Source of the DNA: Lachnospiraceae bacterium
Lineage (GTDB): Bacteria; Bacillota; Clostridia; Lachnospirales; Lachnospiraceae
Length of the DNA: 35,185 bases
Direction of reading: 5' to 3'
Assembly (NCBI GenBank): GCA_029005135.1
Contig: JAQXFO010000076.1
Location: 1 to 35,185 of the forward strand
Of the stretch, positions 14,989 to 24,376 are shown in pieces. The position numbers and the translations under genes were made by a program. Each line of letters opens with the position of its first letter. Within the stretch, counting starts at the first letter, position 1. Below the pieces are notes generated by a model. It searched no databases. It was given only the letters and a program-made list of their open reading frames with translations, and had not been told where the DNA came from.

Positions 14989-16482
14989 TTACTGGATGGT
15001 CAGACCGGTGTAGCCCATCAGGTCACAATCTACCGCCGCTGCGGCTTCGCGTCCCTCTCGAACGGCCCAGACCACCAGAGACTGCCCGCGGTGCATATCA
15101 CCGGCGGTGAAGACGCGGTCGCGGGAGGTCTTGTAGGCCCCCGGGGCTGTCTCCACGTTGCTGCGGGCGTTTACCCGGACCTCAAAGGCGTCCGTCACAT
15201 AGGCTTCACTGCCGAGGAAGCCGGCTGCGATCAGCAGGAGTTCGCAGGGCAGCGTCTGTTCACTGCCTTCGATGGGGGTCGGCACCCGGCGGCCGGTGAC
15301 GGGATCCTTCTGCCAGTCGAGGCGTACGGTGACCACCGCTTTGAGGCGTCCCTTCTTATCTTTCACAAATTCTTTGACCGTCGTCTCATAGATGCGGGGA
15401 TCATGACCAAAGACGGCAGCCGCCTCCTCCTGGCCGTAATCGGTCTTTTTCACCTTCGGCCACTCCGGCCACGGATTGTCCGCGGTGCGCCCGGCAGGCG
15501 GTTCGGGCATCATTTCCAGCTGCGTCACTGAGCGGCAGCCCTGACGGACACAGGTGCCGACACAGTCATTGCCGGTATCGCCGCCGCCGACAATGATGAC
15601 GTTCTTGTTTTTGGCATTGACGAAGTCTGCCGCACCGGCCTTTTCATCCAGGAGGTACTTCGTGCTGCGTGTCAGGAAGTCCACCGCAAAATAGATCCCG
15701 CCGGCATCACGGCCGGGGGCGTTGAGGTCCCGGGGTCTGCGGGAGCCACAGCACAGGAGGACACGGTCGTAGGTCTTCAGAAGCTCCGCTGCGGTGATAT
15801 CGACACCGACATTGATACCGGTGCGGAATTCCACACCCTCTTCCTTAAGAAGGGCGACACGGCGGTCGATAATGGGCTTTTCCAGTTTCATGTTGGGAAT
15901 GCCGTACATCAGAAGTCCGCCGACGCGGTCATCCCGCTCAAATACCGTGACCAGGTGACCGCGCTGGTTGAGCAGGGCCGCTGCCGCCAGGCCGGCGGGG
16001 CCGGAACCGACCACCGCCACCCGTTTGCCGGTCCTGACCGTGGGCGGATTGGCGGTGACAAGACCGTGTTCAAAGGCGTATTCGATGATGGCGTGTTCAT
16101 TCTCGCGGGTCGACACGGCATCGCCGTTAAGTCCGCAGGTACAGGCCTTTTCACAGAGTGCGGGGCAGACCCGGGAGGTAAATTCCGGGAAGCTGCTGGT
16201 CTTGGCCAGCCGCTCATAGGCCAGCTTCATGTTGCCGCGGCAGGCCAGATCGTTCCATTCCGGGATCAGGTTGTGGAGCGGGCAGCCCGAGGTCATCCCC
16301 ATCAGACTGCCGCCGTACTGGCAGAAGGGCACGCCGCAGTTCATGCAGCGGGCACTTTGCTGTCTCTGGAGTTCCGGCGCCAGCCAGGTGTGGAACTCAT
16401 GAAAATGATGTATTCTCTCAAGAGGTGCCTCCGCCGTGGATTCCCGGCGTTCGTAATCTAAGAAGCCTGTTGGTTTTCCCAT
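14989..16482 (-). CDS. gltD: Glutamate synthase, small (beta) subunit
   Basis: This subunit takes electrons from NADPH and passes them through FAD and two 4Fe-4S clusters to the large subunit. It has 497 residues, slightly longer than the Escherichia coli protein. The N-terminal cluster cysteines are C46, C49, C54 and C67 (CMNCGVPFC then CPLH), with C106, C110, C114 and C116 (CPALCEKACTC) for the second. The first dinucleotide fold is VVGSGPAGLAAA (158-169) and a second, VGGGDTGND, binds NADPH mid-protein. It starts 4 bp after gltB with a GGAGGG Shine-Dalgarno, so the two are cotranscribed. It closes the nitrogen block and is followed by a terminator. Confidence 0.96.
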   Translation of the reverse strand: MGKPTGFLDYERRESTAEAPLERIHHFHEFHTWLAPELQRQQSARCMNCGVPFCQYGGSLMGMTSGCPLHNLIPEWNDLACRGNMKLAYERLAKTSSFPEFTSRVCPALCEKACTCGLNGDAVSTRENEHAIIEYAFEHGLVTANPPTVRTGKRVAVVGSGPAGLAAAALLNQRGHLVTVFERDDRVGGLLMYGIPNMKLEKPIIDRRVALLKEEGVEFRTGINVGVDITAAELLKTYDRVLLCCGSRRPRDLNAPGRDAGGIYFAVDFLTRSTKYLLDEKAGAADFVNAKNKNVIIVGGGDTGNDCVGTCVRQGCRSVTQLEMMPEPPAGRTADNPWPEWPKVKKTDYGQEEAAAVFGHDPRIYETTVKEFVKDKKGRLKAVVTVRLDWQKDPVTGRRVPTPIEGSEQTLPCELLLIAAGFLGSEAYVTDAFEVRVNARSNVETAPGAYKTSRDRVFTAGDMHRGQSLVVWAVREGREAAAAVDCDLMGYTGLTIQ

Positions 16483-16486
16483 CTTG

Positions 16487-19400
16487 TCAGCCCTCCTTCT
16501 TCATCGCGTAGAAAGCTTCGATGCGGGCCTGTTCTTCGGAAAGGCCCCGCTCTTCCATCCGGCCGATGATTCTGAGCATCTTCTCATAATCATGGGGGAT
16601 GATCTTCTTGAACTTCGGCAGATAAGCGAAGAAATGCTCCAGGATCTCACGGCCCTTAGGTGAACCGGTGCGCCGGACATGTTCTTCGATCATGGCTTTC
16701 AGTTCAGCCACATCGTATTTATCGGTCAGCTCGTAAGAAGCGACCATACCCTTATTGAGACGGGTGTAGAGATCGCTCTTCTCGTCAAGCACATAGGCGA
16801 TGCCGCCGCTCATGCCGGCGGCAAAATTCTTGCCCGTCGGGCCCAGGATGGCCACACGGCCGCCGGTCATATACTCGCAGCCGTGATCGCCGACACCTTC
16901 GACGACGGCAAGGGCGCCGGAATTTCTGACGGCGAAACGTTCACCGGCCACACCGTTGATAAAGGCCTTGCCGCCGGTGGCGCCGTAGAGGGCCACGTTG
17001 CCCACGATGATGTTGTCCTCCGGTCGGAATGCCGAGGCTTTCGGCGGATACAGAACCAGTGTGCCGCCGGAGAGTCCCTTGCCGAAGTAATCGTTGGCAT
17101 CGCCTTCCAGGGACAGTGTCAGGCCTTTCGGGATAAAGGCCCCGAAACTCTGGCCGCCGGCACCTTCGGCCAGGACGGTGTACTGATCTTCCGCGGCCTC
17201 GCTGCCCAGCCGACGCGTGATCTCGGAACCGGTGATGGTGCCGAAGGCTCTGTCGGTATTGCTGACAGCCATGGTCACAGAAGCGCCCTTCCCGGCCTCC
17301 ATAGCCGGCCGGAAGACCTTCAGAAGCTGTGTCTCATCGGCGGTTCTGTCAAGGTGGAAGTCATAGACCTGATCCTTTGTGAAGCAGGACGGAATCTCTT
17401 TTTTGCCGGCATACGGATTGTCAAGAATCGGTGACAGATCGATGGCCTTCAGAGAGGCGGGCAGATCGGCGCGTTTTTCCAGAAGGTCGGTGCGGCCCAC
17501 CAGTTCATCCACGGTGCGGACACCAAGCCTGGCCATATGCTCGCGCAGATCCTCGGCGATAAAACGCATGAAGTTGATCACGTATTCCGGCTTGCCGCGG
17601 AAGCGTTTGCGCAGCTCCGGATTCTGGGTGGCGATGCCCATCGGACAGGTATCCAGGTTGCAGACACGCATCATCACGCAGCCCAGGGCTACCAGCGGCG
17701 CCGTCGCGAAGCCGAATTCCTCCGCGCCGAGCATAGCGGCGATGCAGACATCCCGGCCGGTCATCAGCTTGCCGTCCGTCTCCAGACGCACCTTCTGGCG
17801 CAGACCGTTGAGGATCAGGGTCTGATGCGTCTCGGAGAGACCCAGTTCCCAGGGCAGACCGGCATTGTGGATCGAATTGCGCGGGGCGGCACCGGTGCCG
17901 CCGTCATAACCGGAGATCAGAATGACCTCAGCGCCGGCCTTGGCCACACCCACGGCGACGGTACCGACGCCGGATTCGGCCACCAGTTTGACATTGATGC
18001 GCGCGCCGGTATTGGCATTTTTCAGATCGTAGATCAGCTCGGCCAGATCCTCTATCGAGTAGATATCATGGTGAGGAGGCGGTGAAATCAGTGCCACGCC
18101 GGGTGTGGAATGGCGGGTGGCCGCGACCCACGGATAAACCTTGCCGCCGGGCAGATGGCCGCCTTCACCGGGCTTAGCGCCCTGAGCCATTTTAATCTGG
18201 ATCTCCTTTGCGGAGGTCAGATAGCGGCTGGTGACACCGAAGCGTCCCGAGGCGACCTGCTTGATCGCCGAGCAGCGGTTCGGGCCGTCCTTGGGTATGA
18301 CCATACGGTCCTCGGCTTCACCGCCCTCACCGGTATTGGACTCACCGCCGATGGCGTTCATGGCTACGGCCAGGGCTTCGTGAGCCTCCTGCGACAATGA
18401 ACCGTAGCTCATCGCGCCGGTCTTAAAGCGTCTGACGATGCTGTCGACGCTCTCGACCTCGTCAAGAGGGATACCCTTTTCCGGGTATTTGATGGCCATC
18501 AGTCCCCGAAGGTTCATGGGGCCGAGTTCCTCGTTGATCTGACGGCAGTATTCTCTGAACAGACTGTAATCGCCGGTCTGGGTGGATTTCTGAAGAAGGT
18601 GGATCGTGGCCGGGTTGTAGAGATGTTCCTCTCCGCCGCTTCTCAGACCGTGATCGCCGAAGGAATCGATGGACAGATCCGAGCGCAGGCCCAGCTGGTC
18701 GAAGGCATTGTTGTGCCGTCTTTCAGTCCCTTTGGCAATATCCTCCAGGGAAATACCGCCGACGCGGCAGACGGTATTCGTGAAATAACGGTCGATCACA
18801 TCCTTATTGATGCCGATGGCTTCGAAGATCTGGGAGCCGCGGTAGGACTGGATCGTGGAAATGCCCATCTTGTCGGCGATCTTGACGATACCCTTGAGGA
18901 TCGCCTGATCATAATCGCTGACGGCGGCATAGTAATCCTTGTCCAGCAGACCGTCGTCGATCAGACCGCGAATGGTATCTTCGGCCAGATACGGGTTGAT
19001 GGCCGAGGCGCCGTAGCCCAGGAGGGTGGCGAAATGATGAACCTCGCAGGGCTCCGCGGATTCCAGGATCAGGGAAACCGAGGTGCGTTTCTTCATATTG
19101 ACCAGATGACGGTTCAGGGCCGATACCGCCAGCAGGGACGGGATCGCCGCGTGGTTTTCATCAGTGCCGCGGTCGGACAGGATCAGCATATTGGCACCGT
19201 CGCGGAAGGCCCGGTCGGCCTCCACGAAGAGACGGTCCAGTGCTTTTTCCAGGGATGTGCCGACATAATAGGTGATAGGCAGGATGCTGACACGGAAGCC
19301 CTCTGTGTGCATGTTTTTGATCTTCAGCAGGTCCGTACCGGTCAGGATCGGGTTGTGGATCTTCAGCACATTGCAGTTGGCCGGATCCTCCTCCAGCAGG

Positions 19401-21040
19401 TTGCCGTCGGTACCGCAGTAGACGGAGGTCGAGGTGACGATCTCCTCTCTCAGGGAATCGATGGGCGGATTAGTAACCTGGGCAAAGCGCTGTTTAAAAA
19501 AATGAAACAGCGGGTTGCAGTCCGGATTGAGCATCGGCAGTGCGGTGTCGACACCCATGGAGGCGGTCTTCTCGATGCCGTTGGCGGCCATCGGCAAAAT
19601 GCCGTCCATGATATTTTCGTAGCTGTAGCCGAAGGCCTTCTGCATCTTCTTCAGCTCATCGCCGGTATAGTTCGGGATACGGTTGTTCGGGATACGAAGA
19701 TCCTTCAGGTAGACCAGGTGATTATCCAGCCATTCGCCGTAGGGCTGGCGGGAGGCGTAGTCGTTTTTCAGTTCACTGTCATCGATGAGGCGGCCTTCCT
19801 TCAGGCTGACGAGCAGCATTTTGCCGGGTCTTAAGCGGTCTTTGAGCACCACCTCCTCCGGTTTGACCGGCAGGACACCTGTCTCGGAAGACAGGATGAG
19901 ACGGTCGTCGGCGGTGATGGTATAGCGCGACGGACGGAGGCCGTTTCTGTCAAGGACAGCGCCGACCACGTCACCGTCGCTGAAAATGATGGATGCCGGA
20001 CCGTCCCAGGGCTCCATCATGGTGGCGTAGTACTGATAGAATTCCCGGAGGGCCCGCGGCATATTCTTGTTGTTTTCCCAGGGTTCCGGAATGGTGATCA
20101 TCACGGCCATCGGCAGAGCCATGCCGCTCATGGTCAGGAATTCCAGGGTATTATCCAGCATGGCCGAATCGGAGCCTTTGGCGTTGACCACCGGCGTGAT
20201 GCGTGACATTTCCCCGTGAAGCTGATCGGAATCCATGTTTTCTTCACGGGCATACATGTTATCCACATTGCCGCGGATGGTATTGATTTCGCCGTTGTGT
20301 ACGATCAGGCGGTTCGGGTGGGCTCTCTCCCAGCTTGGGAAGGTATTCGTTGAGAAACGGGAATGAACCACGGCGATGGCCGATTCAAAAGCGGGACTCT
20401 GGAGATCGCTGTAGAAGGTCTTCAGCTGATCCACCAGGAACATGCCCTTATAGACAATGGTACGGCAGGACAGGGACAGCACGTAGGTGTTGTCGGAGGA
20501 CTGCTCGAAAACACGCCGGGCCACATAGAGGCGGCGGTCGAATTCCAGCCCCTTCTCACAGTGGGCGGGACGCTTCACAAAGCCCTGGACAATGGCGGGC
20601 ATGCAGGCCTTTGCCTTCTCCCCCAGGACCTCCGGATTGACCGGAACGTCACGCCAGCCCAGGAAGGTCATGCCTTCTTTTTCAATAACGACTTCAAACA
20701 TCTTCTTCGCACGGTTGCGAAGCAGCTCCTCCTGCGGAAAGAAGAACATACCGACGCCGTAATCCCTGACGCCGCCCAGATCCACACCCCTTTCGGCCAT
20801 GACCTGTGTCATAAAACGATGGGGGATCTGTGTCAGGATACCGACACCGTCACCGGTCTTGCCTTCGGCATCCTTACCCGCCCTGTGATCGAGATTCTCC
20901 ACGATCTTCAGCGCGTCTTCCACATTGCGGTGGTTCTGACGTCCCTTGATATCGACGCAGACACCGATGCCGCAGGCATCATGCTCAAATGACGGATCAT
21001 ACAGCGGCGGGATCTCCTGCGCTTTTCTGCTGTCAAACAT
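16487..21040 (-). CDS. gltB: Glutamate synthase, large (alpha) subunit
   Basis: It converts glutamine and 2-oxoglutarate into two glutamates, completing the GS-GOGAT cycle. The 1517-residue protein has the full domain set. A short propeptide precedes C22 (EHDACGIGV), the N-terminal nucleophile of the class II glutaminase domain (about 22-430). A central domain follows, then the FMN-binding synthase domain with SGYDGGTGAAPRNSI, then C1121, C1127 and C1132 for the 3Fe-4S cluster (CVMMRVCNLDTC), and a C-terminal GXGXG beta-helix domain. The ATG at 21040 has AGGAGGAG upstream. No promoter is visible in the 123 bp after gatB, and a strong terminator hairpin stands 35 bp before the start. Expression therefore probably depends on read-through or antitermination from the upstream genes. 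Confidence 0.97.
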   Translation of the reverse strand: MFDSRKAQEIPPLYDPSFEHDACGIGVCVDIKGRQNHRNVEDALKIVENLDHRAGKDAEGKTGDGVGILTQIPHRFMTQVMAERGVDLGGVRDYGVGMFFFPQEELLRNRAKKMFEVVIEKEGMTFLGWRDVPVNPEVLGEKAKACMPAIVQGFVKRPAHCEKGLEFDRRLYVARRVFEQSSDNTYVLSLSCRTIVYKGMFLVDQLKTFYSDLQSPAFESAIAVVHSRFSTNTFPSWERAHPNRLIVHNGEINTIRGNVDNMYAREENMDSDQLHGEMSRITPVVNAKGSDSAMLDNTLEFLTMSGMALPMAVMITIPEPWENNKNMPRALREFYQYYATMMEPWDGPASIIFSDGDVVGAVLDRNGLRPSRYTITADDRLILSSETGVLPVKPEEVVLKDRLRPGKMLLVSLKEGRLIDDSELKNDYASRQPYGEWLDNHLVYLKDLRIPNNRIPNYTGDELKKMQKAFGYSYENIMDGILPMAANGIEKTASMGVDTALPMLNPDCNPLFHFFKQRFAQVTNPPIDSLREEIVTSTSVYCGTDGNLLEEDPANCNVLKIHNPILTGTDLLKIKNMHTEGFRVSILPITYYVGTSLEKALDRLFVEADRAFRDGANMLILSDRGTDENHAAIPSLLAVSALNRHLVNMKKRTSVSLILESAEPCEVHHFATLLGYGASAINPYLAEDTIRGLIDDGLLDKDYYAAVSDYDQAILKGIVKIADKMGISTIQSYRGSQIFEAIGINKDVIDRYFTNTVCRVGGISLEDIAKGTERRHNNAFDQLGLRSDLSIDSFGDHGLRSGGEEHLYNPATIHLLQKSTQTGDYSLFREYCRQINEELGPMNLRGLMAIKYPEKGIPLDEVESVDSIVRRFKTGAMSYGSLSQEAHEALAVAMNAIGGESNTGEGGEAEDRMVIPKDGPNRCSAIKQVASGRFGVTSRYLTSAKEIQIKMAQGAKPGEGGHLPGGKVYPWVAATRHSTPGVALISPPPHHDIYSIEDLAELIYDLKNANTGARINVKLVAESGVGTVAVGVAKAGAEVILISGYDGGTGAAPRNSIHNAGLPWELGLSETHQTLILNGLRQKVRLETDGKLMTGRDVCIAAMLGAEEFGFATAPLVALGCVMMRVCNLDTCPMGIATQNPELRKRFRGKPEYVINFMRFIAEDLREHMARLGVRTVDELVGRTDLLEKRADLPASLKAIDLSPILDNPYAGKKEIPSCFTKDQVYDFHLDRTADETQLLKVFRPAMEAGKGASVTMAVSNTDRAFGTITGSEITRRLGSEAAEDQYTVLAEGAGGQSFGAFIPKGLTLSLEGDANDYFGKGLSGGTLVLYPPKASAFRPEDNIIVGNVALYGATGGKAFINGVAGERFAVRNSGALAVVEGVGDHGCEYMTGGRVAILGPTGKNFAAGMSGGIAYVLDEKSDLYTRLNKGMVASYELTDKYDVAELKAMIEEHVRRTGSPKGREILEHFFAYLPKFKKIIPHDYEKMLRIIGRMEERGLSEEQARIEAFYAMKKEG

Positions 21041-21075
21041 AGACTGTGTCTCCTCCTGCTTGTCTAAACCGTAAT

Positions 21076-21123
21076 AAAAAAGAAGTCGCCAAGAAAACGA
21101 ACTTCGCTTCCTTGCGACTTCTT
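21076..21123 (-). terminator. Terminator or attenuator between gatB and gltB
   Basis: A 10-bp AAGAAGTCGC/GCGACTTCTT stem (21114-21123 with 21080-21089) is extended by about ten inner pairs including G-U, and followed on the minus strand by TTTTTT. It stands 35 bp before the gltB start with no promoter between. It either ends the gat transcript or acts as a regulated leader terminator for gltBD. Confidence 0.85.
21104..21117 (-). promoter_or_regulatory. ANTAR-target-like hexaloop hairpin in the gltB leader
   Basis: On the minus strand UCGC-AAGGAA-GCGA forms a 4-bp stem with a six-base loop, A first and G fourth, the invariant loop positions of ANTAR-bound RNAs. It uses the 5' arm of the terminator at 21076-21123, so the two folds exclude each other. 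The second, upstream hairpin of the canonical two-hairpin motif was not found. Confidence 0.4.
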
Positions 21124-21163
21124 TGTAAAATACGTATCTGTTATGGTGTCAGACGGTGCTCCG

Positions 21164-22600
21164 TCAGCCCTCCAGGGTCCGGATGATCCGTTTGTTGACT
21201 TCAGCCGGGTCGGCCTGACCGCGGGTCTCCTTCATAACGGCGCCCACCAGGGCTCCCAGGGCCTTCTTCTTGCCGCTGCGATAATCCTCCACCGCCTTCG
21301 GATTGGCGGCAATGGCATTTTTTACGGCACTGTCGAGGGCACTGTCGTCACGAACGATGAGAAGACCGTTCGTTTCGGCATAGCTTTCGGGATCCACATC
21401 CGCCTCGAACATGGCAGCGAAGATCTGCTTAGCTGCACCGGAGCTGATGCGGCCGTCGGTACTCATACGGACCAGAGAGGCCAGATGTTCGGCCGAGAAG
21501 GGGATGCGATCGGCATCCAGACCCCTTTCCTTCTGAAGCTGACGCAGCTCCACGATGAGATAATTGGCCGTCTTCTTCGGCTCTCCCGACAGGCGGCCGG
21601 CTTCTTCGAAGAAATCCGCGGTCTGTCTGACCTCGGTGAGAATCGCGATGTCCTTCTCCGGCAATCCGTAGGTCTTCCGGAAACGTTCCGTCTTCTCTTC
21701 CCGGAATTCGGGGAGTCCGGCGGCGGCTTTCTCAAGCTGTGCCTCCGTGACATGAACAGGCGGCAGGTCCGGATCCGGGAAATACCGGTAATCCTTGGCA
21801 TCCTCCTTGGAACGCATGGCCCGGGAGGATTCCTTGTTCTCATCCCAGCGCCGCGTCTCCTGAGTCACACTCCGTCCCATTTCCAGAAGCTCGATCTGAC
21901 GCTCGGTCTCACCGGCAATGCAGTGGGCGATGGCCTTGAAAGAATTCAGGTTCTTCATCTCGGTACGCGTCCCGAAGGTCGTGCTGCCGACGGGCCTCAC
22001 GGAAATATTGATGTCGGCACGCATGGAGCCTTCCTGAAGCTTGCAGTCCGAAGCTCCCAGATAGCTGATCAGCATGCGCAGCTTCTCCAGATAGGCGATG
22101 ACTTCCTCCGCCGAGCGCATATCCGGCTCGGAGACGATCTCCAGCAGGGGTACACCGGAACGGTTGTAGTCCACCAGAGAGGTATTGGTCCATTCATCAT
22201 GGATCAGCTTGCCGGCATCCTCCTCCATATGGATCTCATGGATACGAATCGTCTTCGGTCCGGCTTCCGTCGTGATGGTCACATGACCGTCGGTGCATAT
22301 CGGCGCGTAGAGCTGGGATATCTGATAATTCTGAGGATTGTCGGGATAAAAATAGTTCTTGCGGTCAAAACGGCTGTCCCGGGTGATTTTGCAGTTGGTC
22401 GCCAGACCGACGGCGATCGCCGCATTCAGGACCTCGCGGTTGAGGACCGGCAGCGAACCGGGCATGCCGGTACAGACCGGGCAGGTATGGCTGTTGGGCT
22501 TTCCGCCAAAGGCGGTGGAGCAGGCACAGAAGATTTTGGTCTTCGTGGCCAGTTCCACGTGGGTCTCGAGGCCGATGACGGTTTCATAGCGCTGAGTCAT
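21164..22600 (-). CDS. gatB: Asp-tRNA(Asn)/Glu-tRNA(Gln) amidotransferase subunit B
   Basis: GatB binds the mischarged tRNA, activates the Asp or Glu side chain by phosphorylation and accepts ammonia from GatA. It has 478 residues, normal for the family. The N-terminal kinase-like cradle includes VIGLETHVEL and a zinc-binding set C25, C27, C40 and C43 (CAC...CPVC). The C-terminal helical and YqeY-like tail (GRISSGAAKQIF onwards) contacts tRNA. The start overlaps the gatA stop in ATGA. A strong terminator follows 40 bp after the stop. Its place in an operon with an archaeal-type AspRS points to Asn-tRNA formation as at least one of its jobs. Confidence 0.97.
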   Translation of the reverse strand: MTQRYETVIGLETHVELATKTKIFCACSTAFGGKPNSHTCPVCTGMPGSLPVLNREVLNAAIAVGLATNCKITRDSRFDRKNYFYPDNPQNYQISQLYAPICTDGHVTITTEAGPKTIRIHEIHMEEDAGKLIHDEWTNTSLVDYNRSGVPLLEIVSEPDMRSAEEVIAYLEKLRMLISYLGASDCKLQEGSMRADINISVRPVGSTTFGTRTEMKNLNSFKAIAHCIAGETERQIELLEMGRSVTQETRRWDENKESSRAMRSKEDAKDYRYFPDPDLPPVHVTEAQLEKAAAGLPEFREEKTERFRKTYGLPEKDIAILTEVRQTADFFEEAGRLSGEPKKTANYLIVELRQLQKERGLDADRIPFSAEHLASLVRMSTDGRISSGAAKQIFAAMFEADVDPESYAETNGLLIVRDDSALDSAVKNAIAANPKAVEDYRSGKKKALGALVGAVMKETRGQADPAEVNKRIIRTLEG

Positions 22601-24054
22601 CCGATAGCCTCCTTTCCTCTGACCGTCTGCTCATAGGTGTAAGCGGCACGAATCAGTGTGTGCTCCCGGAACGGGGCCGCCATCAGCTGAAGGCCGACGG
22701 GAAGTCCGCTGCGGTCAGCGCCGCAGGGAACGCAGATGCCCGGGATACCGGCCAGATTAGCCGGAACGGTATAAATATCCGACAGATACATCGTCATGGC
22801 ATCCTGCAGACTGGAGCCCAGAGAGGGCGCCGTTGTCGGCGAAGCCGGTCCGAGGATCAGGTCGTAATCGGCGAAAATCTCGTCAAAGGCCTGCCTGATG
22901 AGGGCTCTGACGCGCAGGGCCTTCAGATAATAGGCATCATAATAACCGGAGCTCAGAACAAAGCTGCCCAGCATGATGCGGCGTTTGACTTCGGGACCGA
23001 AGCCGCGGCTCCGGGTCCTCTTGTACATCGTGTGAAGATCCTCGGCATCCTCGGCCCGGAAGCCGTATTTGACACCGTCGTAACGCTCCAGGTTGGAACT
23101 GGCTTCGGCATCGGCGATGGTATAATAGCTCGCCACGGCATAATCCGTGTATTTCAGGCTGACGGTCTCCACCACAGCACCGGCTGCTCTGAAGACATCA
23201 GCGGCTTTGAGGACTTCCTGTCTGACATCGTCATTCAGACCGTCGCCCAGGTATTCTTCCGGAATCGCGATCTTAAGTCCCCGGCCGTCACAGATCAGGG
23301 CATCGGTATAGCGGCCGTCCTGTCTCTCGAGAGAGGTGGCATCCTTCACATCCCGGCCGGCGATCGCCTCCAGCATCGCAGCGGCATCCGCCACGTCCGC
23401 GGTGATAGGGCCGATCTGATCCAGAGAGGAGCCGTAGGCTACCAGACCGTAACGGGAGACAGTGCCATAGGTCGGCTTCAAGCCCACGACACCGCAATAG
23501 GAAGCCGGCTGGCGAATGGAGCCGCCGGTATCGCTGCCCAGGGCTGCCAGGGCTTCCCCGGCCGCCACAGCGGCAGCGGAACCGCCCGAAGAGCCCCCCG
23601 GCACATGGCCGGTGTTGACCGGATTCTTCGTGGGGCCGAAGGCTGAGGTCTCCGTGGTGGAGCCCATGGCGAATTCATCCATATTGGTCTTGCCGAGGAT
23701 CAGGGCGCCGGCCTTTTCCAGGCGGCTGACCGCTTCGGCGGTATAGGCTGGACGGAAGCCCTCCAGAATGCGGGACGCGCAGGTACAGGGCAGACCTTCA
23801 TAGCACAGGTTGTCCTTCACCGCCACCGGCACACCGGCCAGGGGGCCTGTGACAGCGCCGCTGCGAATGGCCTCGTCCAGCGCATCCGCTTCTTTTTCCA
23901 GGCTTTCCCGGTCCTTCAGGGCCAGATAAGCGTGGATCTCATTTTCCTTCTCATCGACAGCGGCAAGAACACCGGCCAGGGCCTCCCGTACCGTAATCTT
24001 GCCCTTCTTCACGGCGGCGGCTGTCTGAAGCGCCGTCATTTTTCTGATATCCAT
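22597..24054 (-). CDS. gatA: Asp-tRNA(Asn)/Glu-tRNA(Gln) amidotransferase subunit A
   Basis: GatA is the amidase-signature glutaminase that releases ammonia from glutamine and channels it to GatB. From the ATG at 24054 (AAGGAG Shine-Dalgarno) it has 485 residues. The Ser-cisSer-Lys triad is K80 (VAVKDNL), S155 in GGSSGGSAAA and the nucleophile S179 in GSDTGGSIRQPAS, at nearly the same positions as in the studied Gram-positive enzymes. An open frame extends to 24120 but would begin inside gatC without a Shine-Dalgarno, so it is rejected. It lies 10 bp after gatC and overlaps gatB by 4 bp. Glutamine for the reaction would come from the two glutamine synthetases encoded upstream in the same block. 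Confidence 0.97.
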   Translation of the reverse strand: MDIRKMTALQTAAAVKKGKITVREALAGVLAAVDEKENEIHAYLALKDRESLEKEADALDEAIRSGAVTGPLAGVPVAVKDNLCYEGLPCTCASRILEGFRPAYTAEAVSRLEKAGALILGKTNMDEFAMGSTTETSAFGPTKNPVNTGHVPGGSSGGSAAAVAAGEALAALGSDTGGSIRQPASYCGVVGLKPTYGTVSRYGLVAYGSSLDQIGPITADVADAAAMLEAIAGRDVKDATSLERQDGRYTDALICDGRGLKIAIPEEYLGDGLNDDVRQEVLKAADVFRAAGAVVETVSLKYTDYAVASYYTIADAEASSNLERYDGVKYGFRAEDAEDLHTMYKRTRSRGFGPEVKRRIMLGSFVLSSGYYDAYYLKALRVRALIRQAFDEIFADYDLILGPASPTTAPSLGSSLQDAMTMYLSDIYTVPANLAGIPGICVPCGADRSGLPVGLQLMAAPFREHTLIRAAYTYEQTVRGKEAIG

Positions 24055-24064
24055 AGAGCTCTCC

Positions 24065-24376
24065 TTATCGGTCGAAGGTCGGCGGCACCTGATACATGCC
24101 GTCCTTGGCCAACGGCGCATTTTTCAGGCTGTCTTCGGTACCGTCACGGTCGGAGGGATCGTCCTCACGGAACACATTGGGCACCGAATTCGGATGGGAC
24201 AGGGGCTCTACGCCGTCAGTATCCAGCTCGTTCATCTTCTCGATATAAGCCAGCATCCGCCCCAGATCACACCGGGCCGTCTCCCGCTCTTCGGCATCAA
24301 GCTCCAGCTTGGCCAGGATACTGACATTGTCGATGGTCTCGTCATCGATCTCTTTGATCACTCTATCGTCACTCAT
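24065..24376 (-). CDS. gatC: Asp-tRNA(Asn)/Glu-tRNA(Gln) amidotransferase subunit C
   Basis: This 103-residue helper wraps around the GatA-GatB interface and stabilises GatA. The N-terminal helical region ETIDNVSILAKLELDAEE and the downstream segment LDTDGVEPLSHP followed by VFREDD are typical GatC landmarks. The start overlaps the aspS stop in ATGA (24373-24376), making translational coupling of AspRS and the amidotransferase likely. Confidence 0.95.
   Translation of the reverse strand: MSDDRVIKEIDDETIDNVSILAKLELDAEERETARCDLGRMLAYIEKMNELDTDGVEPLSHPNSVPNVFREDDPSDRDGTEDSLKNAPLAKDGMYQVPPTFDR

Noticed and set aside
18599-19834. Plus-strand open frame of 411 codons opposite gltB
   Set aside because: Antisense shadow of a fully conserved gltB; no recognisable domain.
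21124-21163. First (P1) hairpin of a canonical two-hairpin ANTAR motif upstream of the gltB terminator
   Set aside because: Candidate hexaloops with A1 and G4 exist, but their flanks pair over only two bases. The full motif is therefore not claimed.
21143-22636. Plus-strand open frame of 497 codons opposite gatB
   Set aside because: Spans exactly the gatB gene on the other strand and has shadow-type composition; GatB zinc and kinase motifs are intact.
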